The position numbers and the translations under genes are program-made. Of a stretch of 64,000 nucleotides of DNA, positions 33,292-42,232 are shown in pieces. The DNA comes from Streptomyces aureoverticillatus (GTDB lineage Bacteria > Actinomycetota > Actinomycetes > Streptomycetales > Streptomycetaceae). The stretch is taken from NCBI RefSeq assembly GCF_014649395.1, contig NZ_BMSY01000012.1, positions 124,001 to 188,000 on the forward strand, given 5' to 3'. Position 1 is the stretch's first letter. Each line of letters starts with the position of its first letter. A model generated the notes under the pieces. That model was not told the origin of the DNA. It did no database searches and saw only the letters and a list, made by a program, of their open reading frames with translations.

Positions 33292-34224
33292 TCAGGGGCG
33301 CGGGTCGCGGGCGCTCGTCGCGCCCGCGACCAGCCGGGCCAGGGCGCCGGCCTCGTCGCTCCCCTCGTCGGCGCTGAACACGTGCACCACCAGGCCCGTC
33401 TCGCCCGGCTCGGCCGGCACGTGCAGGGTCTCGAAGTCCAGGGTGAGGAGCCCGGCCTCGGGGTGCCGCAGCCGCTTGCGCCCCGCCGTGCACATCACGA
33501 CCTCGCCGGTGTCCCAGATCCGGCGGAACTCGGGGCTGTGCCCGGACAGTTCGGAGATCAGCGCGGCCAGTTCCGCGTCGTCGGGATAGCGGCCGGCGGC
33601 GACCCGCAGCTGGCCCACGGCCTCCGCCGCCCGGTCCTCCCACTCCGGGTACACGGACCGGGAGGCGGGGTCGAGGAAGAGGTACCGGGCGTTGTTCGGG
33701 TCCCGGCGGCCGGGGTTCCCCAGGCCGCCGGACAGCTCGGCGCCCAGGGCGTTCCATGCCACCACGTCGAGACGGTGGTTGGTCGCGAAGGCGGGGAAGC
33801 CGGTCAGGGAGTCGAGGAGCCGCCGCAGCAGCGGGCTGACCCGGGCGCGCGGCACGGGCCCGCGCCGCGCGCCGGCCAGCGTGTCGAGGTGCCTGCGCTC
33901 CGCCGCGTCGAGGCCGAGCGCCCGGGCGAGCGCGTCGAGGACCTCGGGGGACGGCTGGGTGGCCCGGCCCTGTTCGAGACGTACGTAGTAGTCCACGCTG
34001 ATCCCGGCGAGCTGGGCCAGCTCCTCGCGCCGCAGCCCGCGCACCCGGCGGCGACGGCCGCCCGCGATGCCGACCTGCTCGGGAGCGACGCGGCCGCGGC
34101 GGGCGCGCAGGAAGCCGCCGAGGGCCCGCCGGGAGTCACCGACCCCGTCGAGACCGTCGCCGACCTCACCGCCGCTTCCCCCTGCCCCGGCACCGTTCCC
34201 GATGCGCTCCCGCACGCCATCCAT
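33292..34224 (-). CDS. XRE-family regulator with MmyB-like ligand domain
   Basis: This 310-residue protein has an HTH at about residues 30-100 (LGGFLRARRGRVAPEQVG, REELAQLAGISVDYYVRLEQGR). A C-terminal MmyB-like domain follows (VVAWNALGAELSG, RYLFLDPASRSVYPEWEDRA, HPEAGLLTLDFETLHVP). Such regulators are abundant in Streptomyces and often control an adjacent divergent oxidoreductase. That is the arrangement here, with the flavodoxin-fold quinone reductase starting at 34338. The ATG at 34224 removes a low-complexity upstream extension present in the longer frame. Confidence 0.9.
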   Translation of the reverse strand: MDGVRERIGNGAGAGGSGGEVGDGLDGVGDSRRALGGFLRARRGRVAPEQVGIAGGRRRRVRGLRREELAQLAGISVDYYVRLEQGRATQPSPEVLDALARALGLDAAERRHLDTLAGARRGPVPRARVSPLLRRLLDSLTGFPAFATNHRLDVVAWNALGAELSGGLGNPGRRDPNNARYLFLDPASRSVYPEWEDRAAEAVGQLRVAAGRYPDDAELAALISELSGHSPEFRRIWDTGEVVMCTAGRKRLRHPEAGLLTLDFETLHVPAEPGETGLVVHVFSADEGSDEAGALARLVAGATSARDPRP

Positions 34225-34337
34225 ACGATCAAGTATGCGGGTCGTGCGCCAGGGTGGGCCTGGCAGTACCAGGACAGCGGGTCCGCCGGTCGCAGAGGGT
34301 TCTGGCTGCGCCGTCGCGTACGGGAGAACGTGGCGGC

Positions 34338-35198
34338 ATGACCGAAGCCACACAGCAGTCGCAGTCCTCACCGCTCGCACAGCCACAGCCACGGCCACAG
34401 CGGCAACCGCAGCCGCAGCCGCCGAAGAAGATCCTCGTCGTCAGCGCCCACCCGTCCCCCGCCTCGCTCAACGCCGCCCTCACCGACTTCGCGGTCGGCC
34501 ATCTGCGCGCGGCGGGACACGAGGTGCGGCTCTCCGACCTGTACGCGATGAAGTGGAAGGCGACGGTCGACGCCGACGACTTCCCCGACCACGGCGCGGA
34601 CGAGCGACTGCACGTGATGGCGGCCTCGGAGCGGGCCACGCTGGCGGGGCGGCTGTCGGCGGACGTCGCGGCGGAGCAGGAGAAGGTTCGCTGGTCGGAC
34701 GCGGTGGTCCTGCAGTTCCCGATGTGGTGGTTCGGGGCCCCGGCGATTCTGAAGGGCTGGATCGACCGGGTGTTCACGAGCGGGTTCGGCTACGGCCCGC
34801 GGGTCCCCCCGCCGTACGCCGAGGGGGCGTTGGCGGGACGGCGCGCGCTGGTGTCGGTGACGGCCGGGGCCCGGGAGTCGTCGTTCTCGGACCGGGGCAT
34901 CCACGGCCGCCTCACGGACGTCCTGCACCCGCTGCAGCACGGTCTTTTCTGGTTCACCGGCATGGCTCCGCTGGAGCCGTTCGCGGTGTACGGAGCGAAC
35001 GACCTGCCGGCGGAGCGGTTCGAGGCGGCGCGACGGGAGTACGGCCGCCGCCTCGACGGCCTCTTCACGGACGAGCCGATCCCGTTCCGCTCGCTCGTGG
35101 GCGGCGACTACGACCACGACATGCGGCTGTTGCCGGGAGTGGAGGGGGCGGGTGTGAGCGGCCTGGACCTCCACGTCCACCCCGATCGGCGGCAGTAG
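34338..35198 (+). CDS. NAD(P)H:quinone oxidoreductase, flavodoxin-like fold
   Basis: This 286-residue NQO1/MdaB-type flavoprotein has the FMN/FAD-binding start KKILVVSAHPSPASLNAAL near residue 32, and AVVLQFPMWWFGAPAILKGWIDRVF with FGYGPR, the family hallmark. It would reduce quinones with NAD(P)H in two-electron steps, protecting against redox stress. The first 30 residues are an odd Gln/Pro-rich stretch encoded by CAGCCR hexamer-like repeats, absent from typical relatives. It is divergent from the MmyB-type XRE regulator, the likely controller. Confidence 0.92.
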   Translation: MTEATQQSQSSPLAQPQPRPQRQPQPQPPKKILVVSAHPSPASLNAALTDFAVGHLRAAGHEVRLSDLYAMKWKATVDADDFPDHGADERLHVMAASERATLAGRLSADVAAEQEKVRWSDAVVLQFPMWWFGAPAILKGWIDRVFTSGFGYGPRVPPPYAEGALAGRRALVSVTAGARESSFSDRGIHGRLTDVLHPLQHGLFWFTGMAPLEPFAVYGANDLPAERFEAARREYGRRLDGLFTDEPIPFRSLVGGDYDHDMRLLPGVEGAGVSGLDLHVHPDRRQ

Positions 35199-35211
35199 CC
35201 GCCTTGTCGGG

Positions 35212-35358
35212 TCACCGCCATGTCTGGAGGACGGTGGCGGTGGCCGTGACCACGGTGCCCGCGACCGGTGTCCACATGCGTACGATCAACCCCCACCTCC
35301 GGCGCCCTCGACGCCTCGCGCGCCCTGTGGTCTGGAAGTCCCGTTCTGCGTGGCGCAT
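35212..35358 (-). CDS. small hypothetical membrane protein, 48 residues
   Basis: A 48-codon frame starts at ATG 35358 behind a strong GGAGGAG ribosome-binding site. The product has a basic N-terminal half (RRRGRRRWGL) and one hydrophobic segment (MWTPVAGTVVTATATVLQTW), so it may be a single-pass membrane peptide. I recognise no family. It reads leftward, 13 bp from the convergent stop of the quinone reductase and 153 bp after the response-regulator gene. The ribosome-binding site is the main support. Confidence 0.4.
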   Translation of the reverse strand: MRHAERDFQTTGRARRRGRRRWGLIVRMWTPVAGTVVTATATVLQTWR

Positions 35359-35511
35359 CGTCTTCTCCTCCCGGGCCGGCGGCCCGGCCTCTGCGTGCCT
35401 GTCGGCTCGGCGGTGCCTGGTGAGGAGAGCGTGCGCCCGGCACGTTCCCGAAGTCCCGGGAGCGGGATACCGCGGGGCCGGGATGCGCACCGAGTCGGTG
35501 GGAAGAACGGG

Positions 35512-36183
35512 TCACAGCCCGGTTCCGAGGCCCGCCGCACGGGCCATGGCGATCAGTTCGGCGCGGTCGACGGCACCGAGTTTGGTCTTGATGTCGGTCA
35601 GGGCGTTCTCCACCCGCTTGGTGCTGATGCCAAGCCGGGCCGCGGCTCCCGCGGTGGTCTGCCGGGGGGCGGCGAGGAGGTTGAGTATCTCCCGCTCGCG
35701 GGCGGTGAGTTGGGGGAAAGCGCCGTCGCGCCTGGCGGTGCGCAGCTCGTCGAACCACGGACGCATCCGGGCCGTGTCGGACAGGTGGAAGATCCAGGCG
35801 CCGGCGGCCACGTCGCGGACGGCGCGGATGATCTGGGTGACGTCCCCGGCCTTCATGAGGAACCCGGAGGCGCCGGCGCGCATCGCGGCCATGACGTTGG
35901 GGTCGGCTTCGTACTCGGAGTGGACGAGGACCCTGGTGCCGGGGCGGGAGCGCCGGATCTCCTTGGTGGCCTGCAGTCCGCCGCCGTTCGGCATGCGTAC
36001 GTCCATCACGACGACGTCGGGCTGGAACTCCAGGACGCGTGTGACCGCCTCACGGCCGTCGCACGCCTCGGCGACGACGGTGATGCCGGGGTCGGATTCG
36101 AGCAGCACGCGCAAGCCGTAGCGGGTGAAGGCGTGGTCGTCGGCGATGACGACGCGAATGGTGTTCTCGGTGCTTTCCGTCAT
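35512..36183 (-). CDS. NarL/LuxR-family response regulator
   Basis: This 223-residue regulator has a receiver domain at 1-125 with the acidic pair IADDH, the phosphoacceptor Asp in VVVMDVRMP (about residue 60), LVHSEYE, and the conserved Lys in FLMKAG. A LuxR-type HTH follows at about 157-220 (LTAREREILNLLA, STKRVENALTDIKTKLG). It lies 18 bp downstream of two coupled sensor kinases and is the presumed phosphotransfer partner. Its targets are unknown. The HTH is less canonical than usual (TTAGAAARLG for the typical SNxEIAxxL). Confidence 0.93.
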   Translation of the reverse strand: MTESTENTIRVVIADDHAFTRYGLRVLLESDPGITVVAEACDGREAVTRVLEFQPDVVVMDVRMPNGGGLQATKEIRRSRPGTRVLVHSEYEADPNVMAAMRAGASGFLMKAGDVTQIIRAVRDVAAGAWIFHLSDTARMRPWFDELRTARRDGAFPQLTAREREILNLLAAPRQTTAGAAARLGISTKRVENALTDIKTKLGAVDRAELIAMARAAGLGTGL

Positions 36184-36201
36184 GGGATGCCGCGCTTTCC
36201 G

Positions 36202-38331
36202 TCATGGGGTTCCGCCCGTGCTGACCGGGCCGTACGTACCACCGGCGTGCTCGGCCCGCCCGATGCCGGGCAGCGAGAGGGGCAGGCGCGCGTGGACCTC
36301 GGTGCCTCCGGCGGCCCGTGGGGCGACCCGGCAGGTGCCTCCGATCTCGGCGGCGCGCTCCCGTATGGACCCGAGGCCGACCCCGGGCCGGAACCGGGCG
36401 GGCAGCCCCCGGCCGTCGTCGGCGACGGCCAGGGCGAGGTCGTCGTCGTTCAGGTCGAGGCGCACCCAGCAGGTGTCGGCGCCGGCGTGCCGCACCACGT
36501 TGGCCGTGGCTTCGGCGAGGATCCAGTACGCCGCTTCCTCGACCGCCGCGGGCAGCCGGGGGATCTCCTCGGGCAGCGTGGTGCGCACGTTCAGCGGCAC
36601 GCGTTCGAGGTGGACGAGAATCGCCTCGCGCAGGCCGAGTTGGTCGGCGGGCGAGCGCAGGCCCTGGGCGACGTCACGCAGGTCCTCGGTGCCCTGGCGC
36701 AGATGGACGACGGCGTTCGTGAGCAGTTCGCGGGTGGCGTCGGGGTCGCTGCGCAGCAGGGTGGTGGCCGCCTGCAGGGTCCAGGTGGCGCCGGTCAGGA
36801 CCGGGCCGACGCCGTCGTGCAGGTCGCGGGCGAGCCTGCGGCGTTCCTCGGCGGCCGTGGCGGCGGCCCGCTCGCGCGAGCGGGCCAGGGCGAGGGAGAG
36901 ACGTACGACCGAAGCGGCCTGGGCGATGTGCCGGGCCACGTCGTGCAGCAGCCGCGTGTCCGCCGCGGAGAAGCCCTCGTCGGCGGCGCGGGTGGCGACG
37001 AGCAGGGCCCCGATCTCCTCCCCCTGGTGGACCAGGGCGATGCGCACCGGGTCGGGCACCGGCTCCCCGTGAGCGGCCGCCGTCGTGCGCTCGACGCCCG
37101 TCCCCGGAACGTCGACCAACTCGACGGCCACGTACGGCAGGCGCAGCGCCTCCGCCACCGTCGAAGCGGCGGCGGGCAGGACGTCGTCGAGGTCGGCGGC
37201 CGCCTCAAGCCGTCGGCCGAGCACGGTCAGTGCCGTGTAGGGGTCGTCTCGCAGGCCGTACACGAGGCGACTGGCCAGGCGCTGGAGCAGCGTACGCAGC
37301 GGCTGGAGCAGCACGGCCACGATGCCGGTCGCGAGCAGCCGCACGGTACCCGAGCCGGACCGCTCGAACAGCAGCCCCAGCGCGCTGACGAGGCCGACGT
37401 AGAGACCGACCACGCTCGCCGTGAGCCCGGCGTAGAGGAGGGAATTGCTGAGGAGGCGGTCGATGTCGAAGAGGTTGTGGCGGACGATGGCGATGGTGAT
37501 GGCTGCGCTCAGGATCACGGGTACGAGGTCGATGGCGATCGACTCGGCCGGCCCGTCCAGCAGCACGATGTGCACGGTCACCAGAAGGACGCTCACCAGC
37601 ACGGCCCAGGCCACCCATTTCAGTCGCCTGCGCGCCAGACCGTCGCTGTTCCGGTACCGGAAGAGCAGCGAGGAGATCGACAGCAACAGGGAGGGAAGGA
37701 TGGTGAGGACCGACAGGAGCCCCACGTAGGTCACCGTGAACGACAGTGCGGGAATTCCGATCGGATTGGCGTAGGCGCCGAAGTACCCGGCCCCCAGTGG
37801 CCCCGGCATGAAGGCCCCCAGAAGCGCCAGCAGAATCCCGCAGGCGGCCACATAACCCGCTGCAAGGCGCCAGCGCGCGGAGGGCAGACGGCCGTTGGGG
37901 AAGAGCAGGAAGAGGAACATGAGGGGGATGATGTAGGCGAGGAAAGCCCAGTTGGCCGACCACATGGCCAACATGTCCCCGGGCAGCCCCCGGGGCAGCG
38001 CATAGAGCCCGTACGCGTGGACGAGCAGGTCGAACGACGCGCCCAGTCCGGCGAACAGCAGCAGCCAGCCCGTGGGATTGCGCGGGCGGCGCGTCGCCAC
38101 CACCACGCCCAGCGGGGCGAGGAACGCGCCGATCAGTGATTCGACGGCCATCAGCCACCACGGATGCCATTCCGGTCGCGGTGTGCCGCGGGAGAGCACC
38201 GCGAACAACCCTGCCGCGACCGACGTACTCAGCGTGGCGCCCCACAGGCCCCAGGCGGTCCGCCGTGTCGCCAGCCGCGTGGCCCGTCCTGCCAAGGCCC
38301 CCGCAACCCGCGCTCCCGTGAGCTCACTCAT
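36202..38331 (-). CDS. membrane sensor histidine kinase, complete catalytic domain
   Basis: This 709-residue HPK7-type kinase has an N-terminal membrane domain of about eight helices (30-330) and a GAF-like region (about 355-480). A HisKA_3 dimerisation domain carries the H-box RDLHDGVGP (His505), and the ATPase domain has an intact N-box (NVVRHA, Asn611), G1 (DDGRG, 638-642) and G2 (GVGLG, 650-654). It should autophosphorylate and signal to the regulator encoded 18 bp downstream. Its ATG overlaps the stop of a paralogous kinase (ATGA). The signal is unknown, but the large membrane domain suggests a lipid, envelope or small hydrophobic cue. Confidence 0.94.
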   Translation of the reverse strand: MSELTGARVAGALAGRATRLATRRTAWGLWGATLSTSVAAGLFAVLSRGTPRPEWHPWWLMAVESLIGAFLAPLGVVVATRRPRNPTGWLLLFAGLGASFDLLVHAYGLYALPRGLPGDMLAMWSANWAFLAYIIPLMFLFLLFPNGRLPSARWRLAAGYVAACGILLALLGAFMPGPLGAGYFGAYANPIGIPALSFTVTYVGLLSVLTILPSLLLSISSLLFRYRNSDGLARRRLKWVAWAVLVSVLLVTVHIVLLDGPAESIAIDLVPVILSAAITIAIVRHNLFDIDRLLSNSLLYAGLTASVVGLYVGLVSALGLLFERSGSGTVRLLATGIVAVLLQPLRTLLQRLASRLVYGLRDDPYTALTVLGRRLEAAADLDDVLPAAASTVAEALRLPYVAVELVDVPGTGVERTTAAAHGEPVPDPVRIALVHQGEEIGALLVATRAADEGFSAADTRLLHDVARHIAQAASVVRLSLALARSRERAAATAAEERRRLARDLHDGVGPVLTGATWTLQAATTLLRSDPDATRELLTNAVVHLRQGTEDLRDVAQGLRSPADQLGLREAILVHLERVPLNVRTTLPEEIPRLPAAVEEAAYWILAEATANVVRHAGADTCWVRLDLNDDDLALAVADDGRGLPARFRPGVGLGSIRERAAEIGGTCRVAPRAAGGTEVHARLPLSLPGIGRAEHAGGTYGPVSTGGTP

Positions 38332-40529
38332 CGCTCACCTCCAGCAGAACCACCCTCACCGGATCCCGCTCCCGGCGGCCAGGGAGTCGCTTCCCGGCTC
38401 GCCGGGAACCCCGCGCCGGGCAGCGAACGAGGAAGGCGAACGCGCAGCTCGCACCGTCCGTCGTCGCGCGGCCCGACCGCGCAGTCTCCTCCAAGTTCGG
38501 CCGCGCGCTCGCGTGGGGACGCCACGGCGGGGCTGCCGTCCGCGTCGTGCGCGAGAGACAGGACCACGTACGTCGGTGTCAACTCGAGCCGCACCCAAAG
38601 GGCTTGGCCTCCGCCGGTGCGCAGCACGTCGTCCATCACTTCGGTGAGGATCCGGTACGCGGCTTCCTCGACGGCGGCCGGAAGGCGCGGGATCTCGTCG
38701 GGCACCGAGGCGTGCACGGTCAGGGGCACCCGGTCGAGGTAGGCCAGGAGGGCTTCGCGGAGGCCGAGTTGGTCGACCGGGGAGCGCAGGGCAAGGGATA
38801 TGCGGCGCAGGTCGGCGCCGCCCCGGCGGACCTGGTCCAGCGCCGCGTCCATGAGGCTCCGCGCCGTTCCGGGACGGGTCCGGACCAGCGGGGCGGCTTC
38901 CCGCAGGGCGTGGGTGGCTCCGGCGAGGGCGGGCCCGACGCCGTCGTGCAGGTCCCGGGAGAGCCGGCGCCGCTCTTCGGCCCGTACGAGGACCGTGTGT
39001 TCACGGGCGCGCTGCAGCGAGAGAGACAGGCGTACGCCCGCGGCGGCCTGCGCAAGATGTCGGGTCACGTCGTCGAGCAGCCGGAGGTCGGCGGCGGAGA
39101 ACGTCTCGTCGGCGGACCTCGTCGCGACGGCCAACTCCCCGATCTCCGTTCCCCGGTGGACCAGCGCCAGGCGCAGCACGACGGGGGCCCCGGTGCCATG
39201 GGCGGCCACCCGCCTTCTGGTCGTGGCCTGCCCGCCCTGGGTTCCGGGCACGTCCAAGTCGATGGCGACGTAGGGCGAACGCAGGGCTTCGGCCACGGTG
39301 GTGGCGGCCTCCGGCAGCACGTTCAGCGGGTCGCCGACCGCCGCGAGACGTCGGCCGAGTCCGGCCAGTGCCGTGTACGGGTCGTCGCGGAGGCCGTACA
39401 TCAGGCGGCCGACCGCCCGATGCAGCAGGGCCCGCAGCGGCTGCAGCACCGCGGCGACCACGCCGGTCGCCAGCAGCGGCGCGGTCCCGGAGGCGCGGTC
39501 CCGCAGGACGAGTCCGAGCAGGCTCACCAGGCCGACGTAGAGCCCGACGACACACCCCGTCAGGCACAGATGGACCAGAGTCCGGCTCAGCAACCGGTCG
39601 ATGTCGAACAGGTTGTGGCGCACGATCGCGACGGCGATGGACGCGCTCAGCGTGACGAGGATCAGATTGATCGCGACCGTGAGCCACGCGTCCTCGTGCC
39701 GCGGGATGGTGACCAGGACCAGCACCACCCCGACCAGCGCCGCGAGGGCCACCCACTTGAACGGCTGGCGGTCGGCCCCGACGGAGCGGCGGAAGCGGCA
39801 CAGCAGTGCGCCCGCCGAGACGAGGAAGGGGCACGCGACCACGAACAACGACAGCGGCCCCTCGTACCGGTCGAAGAACGCGAACCACGAGATGCCGAAC
39901 GGGTTGTCCAGGCCGGGGTAGTACGAGCGGTCGACGGGGCCCGGGATGAAGCCTGCGGTCAGCGTCACGAACGTCCCGCACACACCGACGTACCACGTGG
40001 CGGGCCGCCATCGGCCGGACGGCAACCGTCCGTCCGGAAAGCACAGCAGCAGGAAGTAGAGAGGGAAGAAGTTCAGCCCGAAGGCCCAGTTGGACACCCA
40101 CCCCGACAGAGTGATGCCGGGCAGGTCGCGGGTGAGCGCGTAGTCCGTGTACGCGTGCGCGAGGGCATCCAGCACACCCCCGAACCCGGAGACGAGCAGG
40201 AGCCATCCGATGCGGTTGCGCGGCCGCCGCCGGGCCACCACGAAACCCGGGTAGGCGTAGGCGATGAGCGCCGCCGGCTCCGTCACGGCCACTGTCCATG
40301 GGTGCCATTCCGGCCGGGGATACGCACGCGTCGGGAGCGCGAACGCGGTGGTGGCCAGGCCCATGAGCACGATGGCGCCCCAGAGACACCACGCGGCCCG
40401 AACCCCTCGCCCAGGGCCGGGGCCAGGGGCAGGGCGCGATCGGTCGAACCTGGGTGCCCTGAACCTCAGAGCGAACGGACGAGTGAGGGCCTGCTCCCGG
40501 CTTAGGCGGGAGGCAGGTGCGCGCGTCAC
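38328..40529 (-). CDS. paralogous sensor kinase with degraded ATP-binding site
   Basis: This 733-residue protein has the same layout as its neighbour: about eight membrane helices, GAF-like region, then HisKA_3 with intact H-box RDLHDGVGP (His528). The catalytic domain is damaged. The N-box reads VMDDVLRTGG in place of xNVVRHA, G1 reads HDADGS where DDGRG is expected, and the stretch carrying G2 (GVGLG in the paralogue) is deleted, leaving SPRERAAELGG. It therefore probably cannot bind ATP but could still accept a phosphate or modulate a heterodimer. The start is GTG at 40529, with no clear ribosome-binding site. The reading frame is intact, so this is not simple decay. Confidence 0.9.
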   Translation of the reverse strand: MTRAPASRLSREQALTRPFALRFRAPRFDRSRPAPGPGPGRGVRAAWCLWGAIVLMGLATTAFALPTRAYPRPEWHPWTVAVTEPAALIAYAYPGFVVARRRPRNRIGWLLLVSGFGGVLDALAHAYTDYALTRDLPGITLSGWVSNWAFGLNFFPLYFLLLCFPDGRLPSGRWRPATWYVGVCGTFVTLTAGFIPGPVDRSYYPGLDNPFGISWFAFFDRYEGPLSLFVVACPFLVSAGALLCRFRRSVGADRQPFKWVALAALVGVVLVLVTIPRHEDAWLTVAINLILVTLSASIAVAIVRHNLFDIDRLLSRTLVHLCLTGCVVGLYVGLVSLLGLVLRDRASGTAPLLATGVVAAVLQPLRALLHRAVGRLMYGLRDDPYTALAGLGRRLAAVGDPLNVLPEAATTVAEALRSPYVAIDLDVPGTQGGQATTRRRVAAHGTGAPVVLRLALVHRGTEIGELAVATRSADETFSAADLRLLDDVTRHLAQAAAGVRLSLSLQRAREHTVLVRAEERRRLSRDLHDGVGPALAGATHALREAAPLVRTRPGTARSLMDAALDQVRRGGADLRRISLALRSPVDQLGLREALLAYLDRVPLTVHASVPDEIPRLPAAVEEAAYRILTEVMDDVLRTGGGQALWVRLELTPTYVVLSLAHDADGSPAVASPRERAAELGGDCAVGPRDDGRCELRVRLPRSLPGAGFPASREATPWPPGAGSGEGGSAGGER

Positions 40530-40612
40530 TTGACGAACGTCTCAGAGCCCTGGGGCCCGGACAAGGCGTCCGGGGCGTCGCACACTCCTTCGCAACCGTT
40601 GCCAAGTCCCGC

Positions 40613-41461
40613 TCAGACGGGGCCCGTTCGCGCGGCCGTGACCGCGACCGTGGCATAGCGCATCGTGAAGCCGCCTCCCAGCGCGTCGACGGCGACCCCG
40701 ATGCCGGTGAGCAGTTCGCGCAGTATGTCCTGCGGGAGTTGACTGTTGCCGCCGTGCGTGGGCAGTTGGTCGAGCCACTGGTCGCGGGTGTACGCGTGCT
40801 CCCAGTCGTGCCGCCACCGTTCCGGGGCGCCGAAGGCGCCCGTCTGCCGCATGCCGTCGGCCGCCCGCGCGGACAACGGCTCGTACGCGACGAGCGGAGA
40901 CGCCGTCGCCCAGGGGTTGAGCGGCGCGTCGGGGAGCACGCGCCGGTGCACCTCGGCGAAGGCTTCGCGTACGTCGGGGGCGGGGTCGAACACGTTCCAG
41001 AACACGGCCAGTCGGCCGCCCGGCCGCAGCACCCGGGCCGCGTTCGCCGCACCCGCGACCGGGTCCACCCAGTGCCAGGTCTGCGCGGCGACCACCGCGT
41101 CGAAGGTCCGCCCGGCCGGGTCCCACTCCTCGAAGGCGGCCACCTCGGCCTCGACACCGGTCCGTCGCGCCAGGTCGGCCATCCGCGCGTCGACGTCGAC
41201 GCCCAGCACCCGGCAGCCGGCAGCCTGGAACTGCCGGGCGGCGATGCCGGTGCCGACGCCCACGTCCAGGACGCGGGGCCCCGGACTGGCGGCGACGACG
41301 CGGTCGACGAGGGCTTGGGGGTAGCGGGGCCGGGCCCGGTCGTAACGCTCGGCGTCCGAGCCGAAGGATTCCGCCAGTCGCCGGTTGCGATGGGGCTCTT
41401 GCGGGTCGCGATCAGGCTCGTCGCCGGGGTGACTCGTGCGGGACGGCGGCATAGTGGGCAT
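40613..41461 (-). CDS. class I SAM-dependent methyltransferase under TetR control
   Basis: This 282-residue methyltransferase begins MPTMPPSRTSHPGD and has SAM motif I VLDVGVGTGIAARQF near residue 65, then VLGVDVDARMADLARRTG, DAVVAAQTWHWVDP and ARVLRPGGRLAVFWN. These are typical of the UbiE/Trans-aconitate methyltransferase-like group; substrate unknown. Two start codons (41461, 41452) lie inside a palindrome. I favour 41461 because the promoter predicts transcription starting at this base, making the mRNA leaderless. It is divergent from a TetR gene at 41594. Confidence 0.9.
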   Translation of the reverse strand: MPTMPPSRTSHPGDEPDRDPQEPHRNRRLAESFGSDAERYDRARPRYPQALVDRVVAASPGPRVLDVGVGTGIAARQFQAAGCRVLGVDVDARMADLARRTGVEAEVAAFEEWDPAGRTFDAVVAAQTWHWVDPVAGAANAARVLRPGGRLAVFWNVFDPAPDVREAFAEVHRRVLPDAPLNPWATASPLVAYEPLSARAADGMRQTGAFGAPERWRHDWEHAYTRDQWLDQLPTHGGNSQLPQDILRELLTGIGVAVDALGGGFTMRYATVAVTAARTGPV

Positions 41462-41497
41462 GTGCCCACTATGAGTGGGCGATCGCCCACCCGTCAA
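41451..41497 (-). promoter_or_regulatory. methyltransferase promoter with two palindromic operators
   Basis: On the minus strand a -35 TTGACG (41492-41497) and -10 CATAGT (41468-41473) are 18 bp apart, and transcription should start near the ATG at 41461. A perfect 16-bp palindrome GTGGGCGATCGCCCAC (41475-41490) fills the spacer. A second palindrome with arms ATAGTGGGCA and TGCCCACTAT (41451-41472) covers the -10 and both start codons. Both share the half-site GTGGGC, consistent with two dimers of the adjacent TetR protein. Confidence 0.7.
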
Positions 41498-41593
41498 TCG
41501 CTCGCGGGCGGGGATCGCCGCTCGGACGGTCCCGCCCGGCGCGTGAAAGACTCGGCGACCAGACAGGGCAGGCGAACGAAGGAGCAGTGCACG

Positions 41594-42193
41594 GTGCCGA
41601 CAGGAGTGGCCATCCGCGACGCGCGCGAGCAGCTGTTCGGCGCCGCCGAGCGCATCCTGCTCCGGGACGGGCCGAGCGCGCTGACCAGCCGGGCGGTCAC
41701 CACGGAGGCGGGCTGCGCCAAAGGCGTCCTGCACCGGCACTTCGACGACTTCGACGCGTTCCTCGCCGAGCTCGTGCTCGACCGCGTCGCCCGCGTCGAG
41801 GAACGGGCCGACACCCTGCGCGCGGCCGCCGGTACCGGCACCGTCATCGGCAACCTCACCGACGTACTGACGGACCTGTTCGAGTCGGTCGCCGTGGCGA
41901 TCGTCGGCCTGGTCACCTCGCGGGACGGGCTGCGCGCCCGGCTGCGCCGGGCCCGTCCGACCGGCGTGCCGCTCCTCGCGGAGGCGGCGGCCATGATCGC
42001 CTCGTACCTCGCCGCCGAACGGGACCTCGGCCGCGTCACCCCGGACGCCGACGTCGACACCCTCGCCCCCACACTGATCGGGGCCGCGCACCTGCTGTTC
42101 GCCGACCGGCAGAGCGCGCCGCCCGGGGCCGAGGCCGTCGGCAAGGTCGTGGCCACGGTCGTCGCGGGCGTCGTACGAGACGGGCGGCCCTGA
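41594..42193 (+). CDS. TetR-family transcriptional regulator
   Basis: This 199-residue regulator has the TetR HTH at about residues 8-55 (REQLFGAAERILLRDGPSAL, EAGCAKGVLHRHFDDFDAFLAEL) and an all-alpha ligand domain after it. The start is GTG at 41594, with AAGGAG ten bases upstream. It is divergent from the methyltransferase gene, whose promoter carries two GTGGGC-type palindromes that this protein probably binds, repressing the methyltransferase and perhaps itself. The inducer is unknown. Confidence 0.92.
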   Translation: MPTGVAIRDAREQLFGAAERILLRDGPSALTSRAVTTEAGCAKGVLHRHFDDFDAFLAELVLDRVARVEERADTLRAAAGTGTVIGNLTDVLTDLFESVAVAIVGLVTSRDGLRARLRRARPTGVPLLAEAAAMIASYLAAERDLGRVTPDADVDTLAPTLIGAAHLLFADRQSAPPGAEAVGKVVATVVAGVVRDGRP

Positions 42194-42232
42194 GAGCCTG
42201 TCTTTGAACCCCCGGACCGCCGCCCCGCCGGC

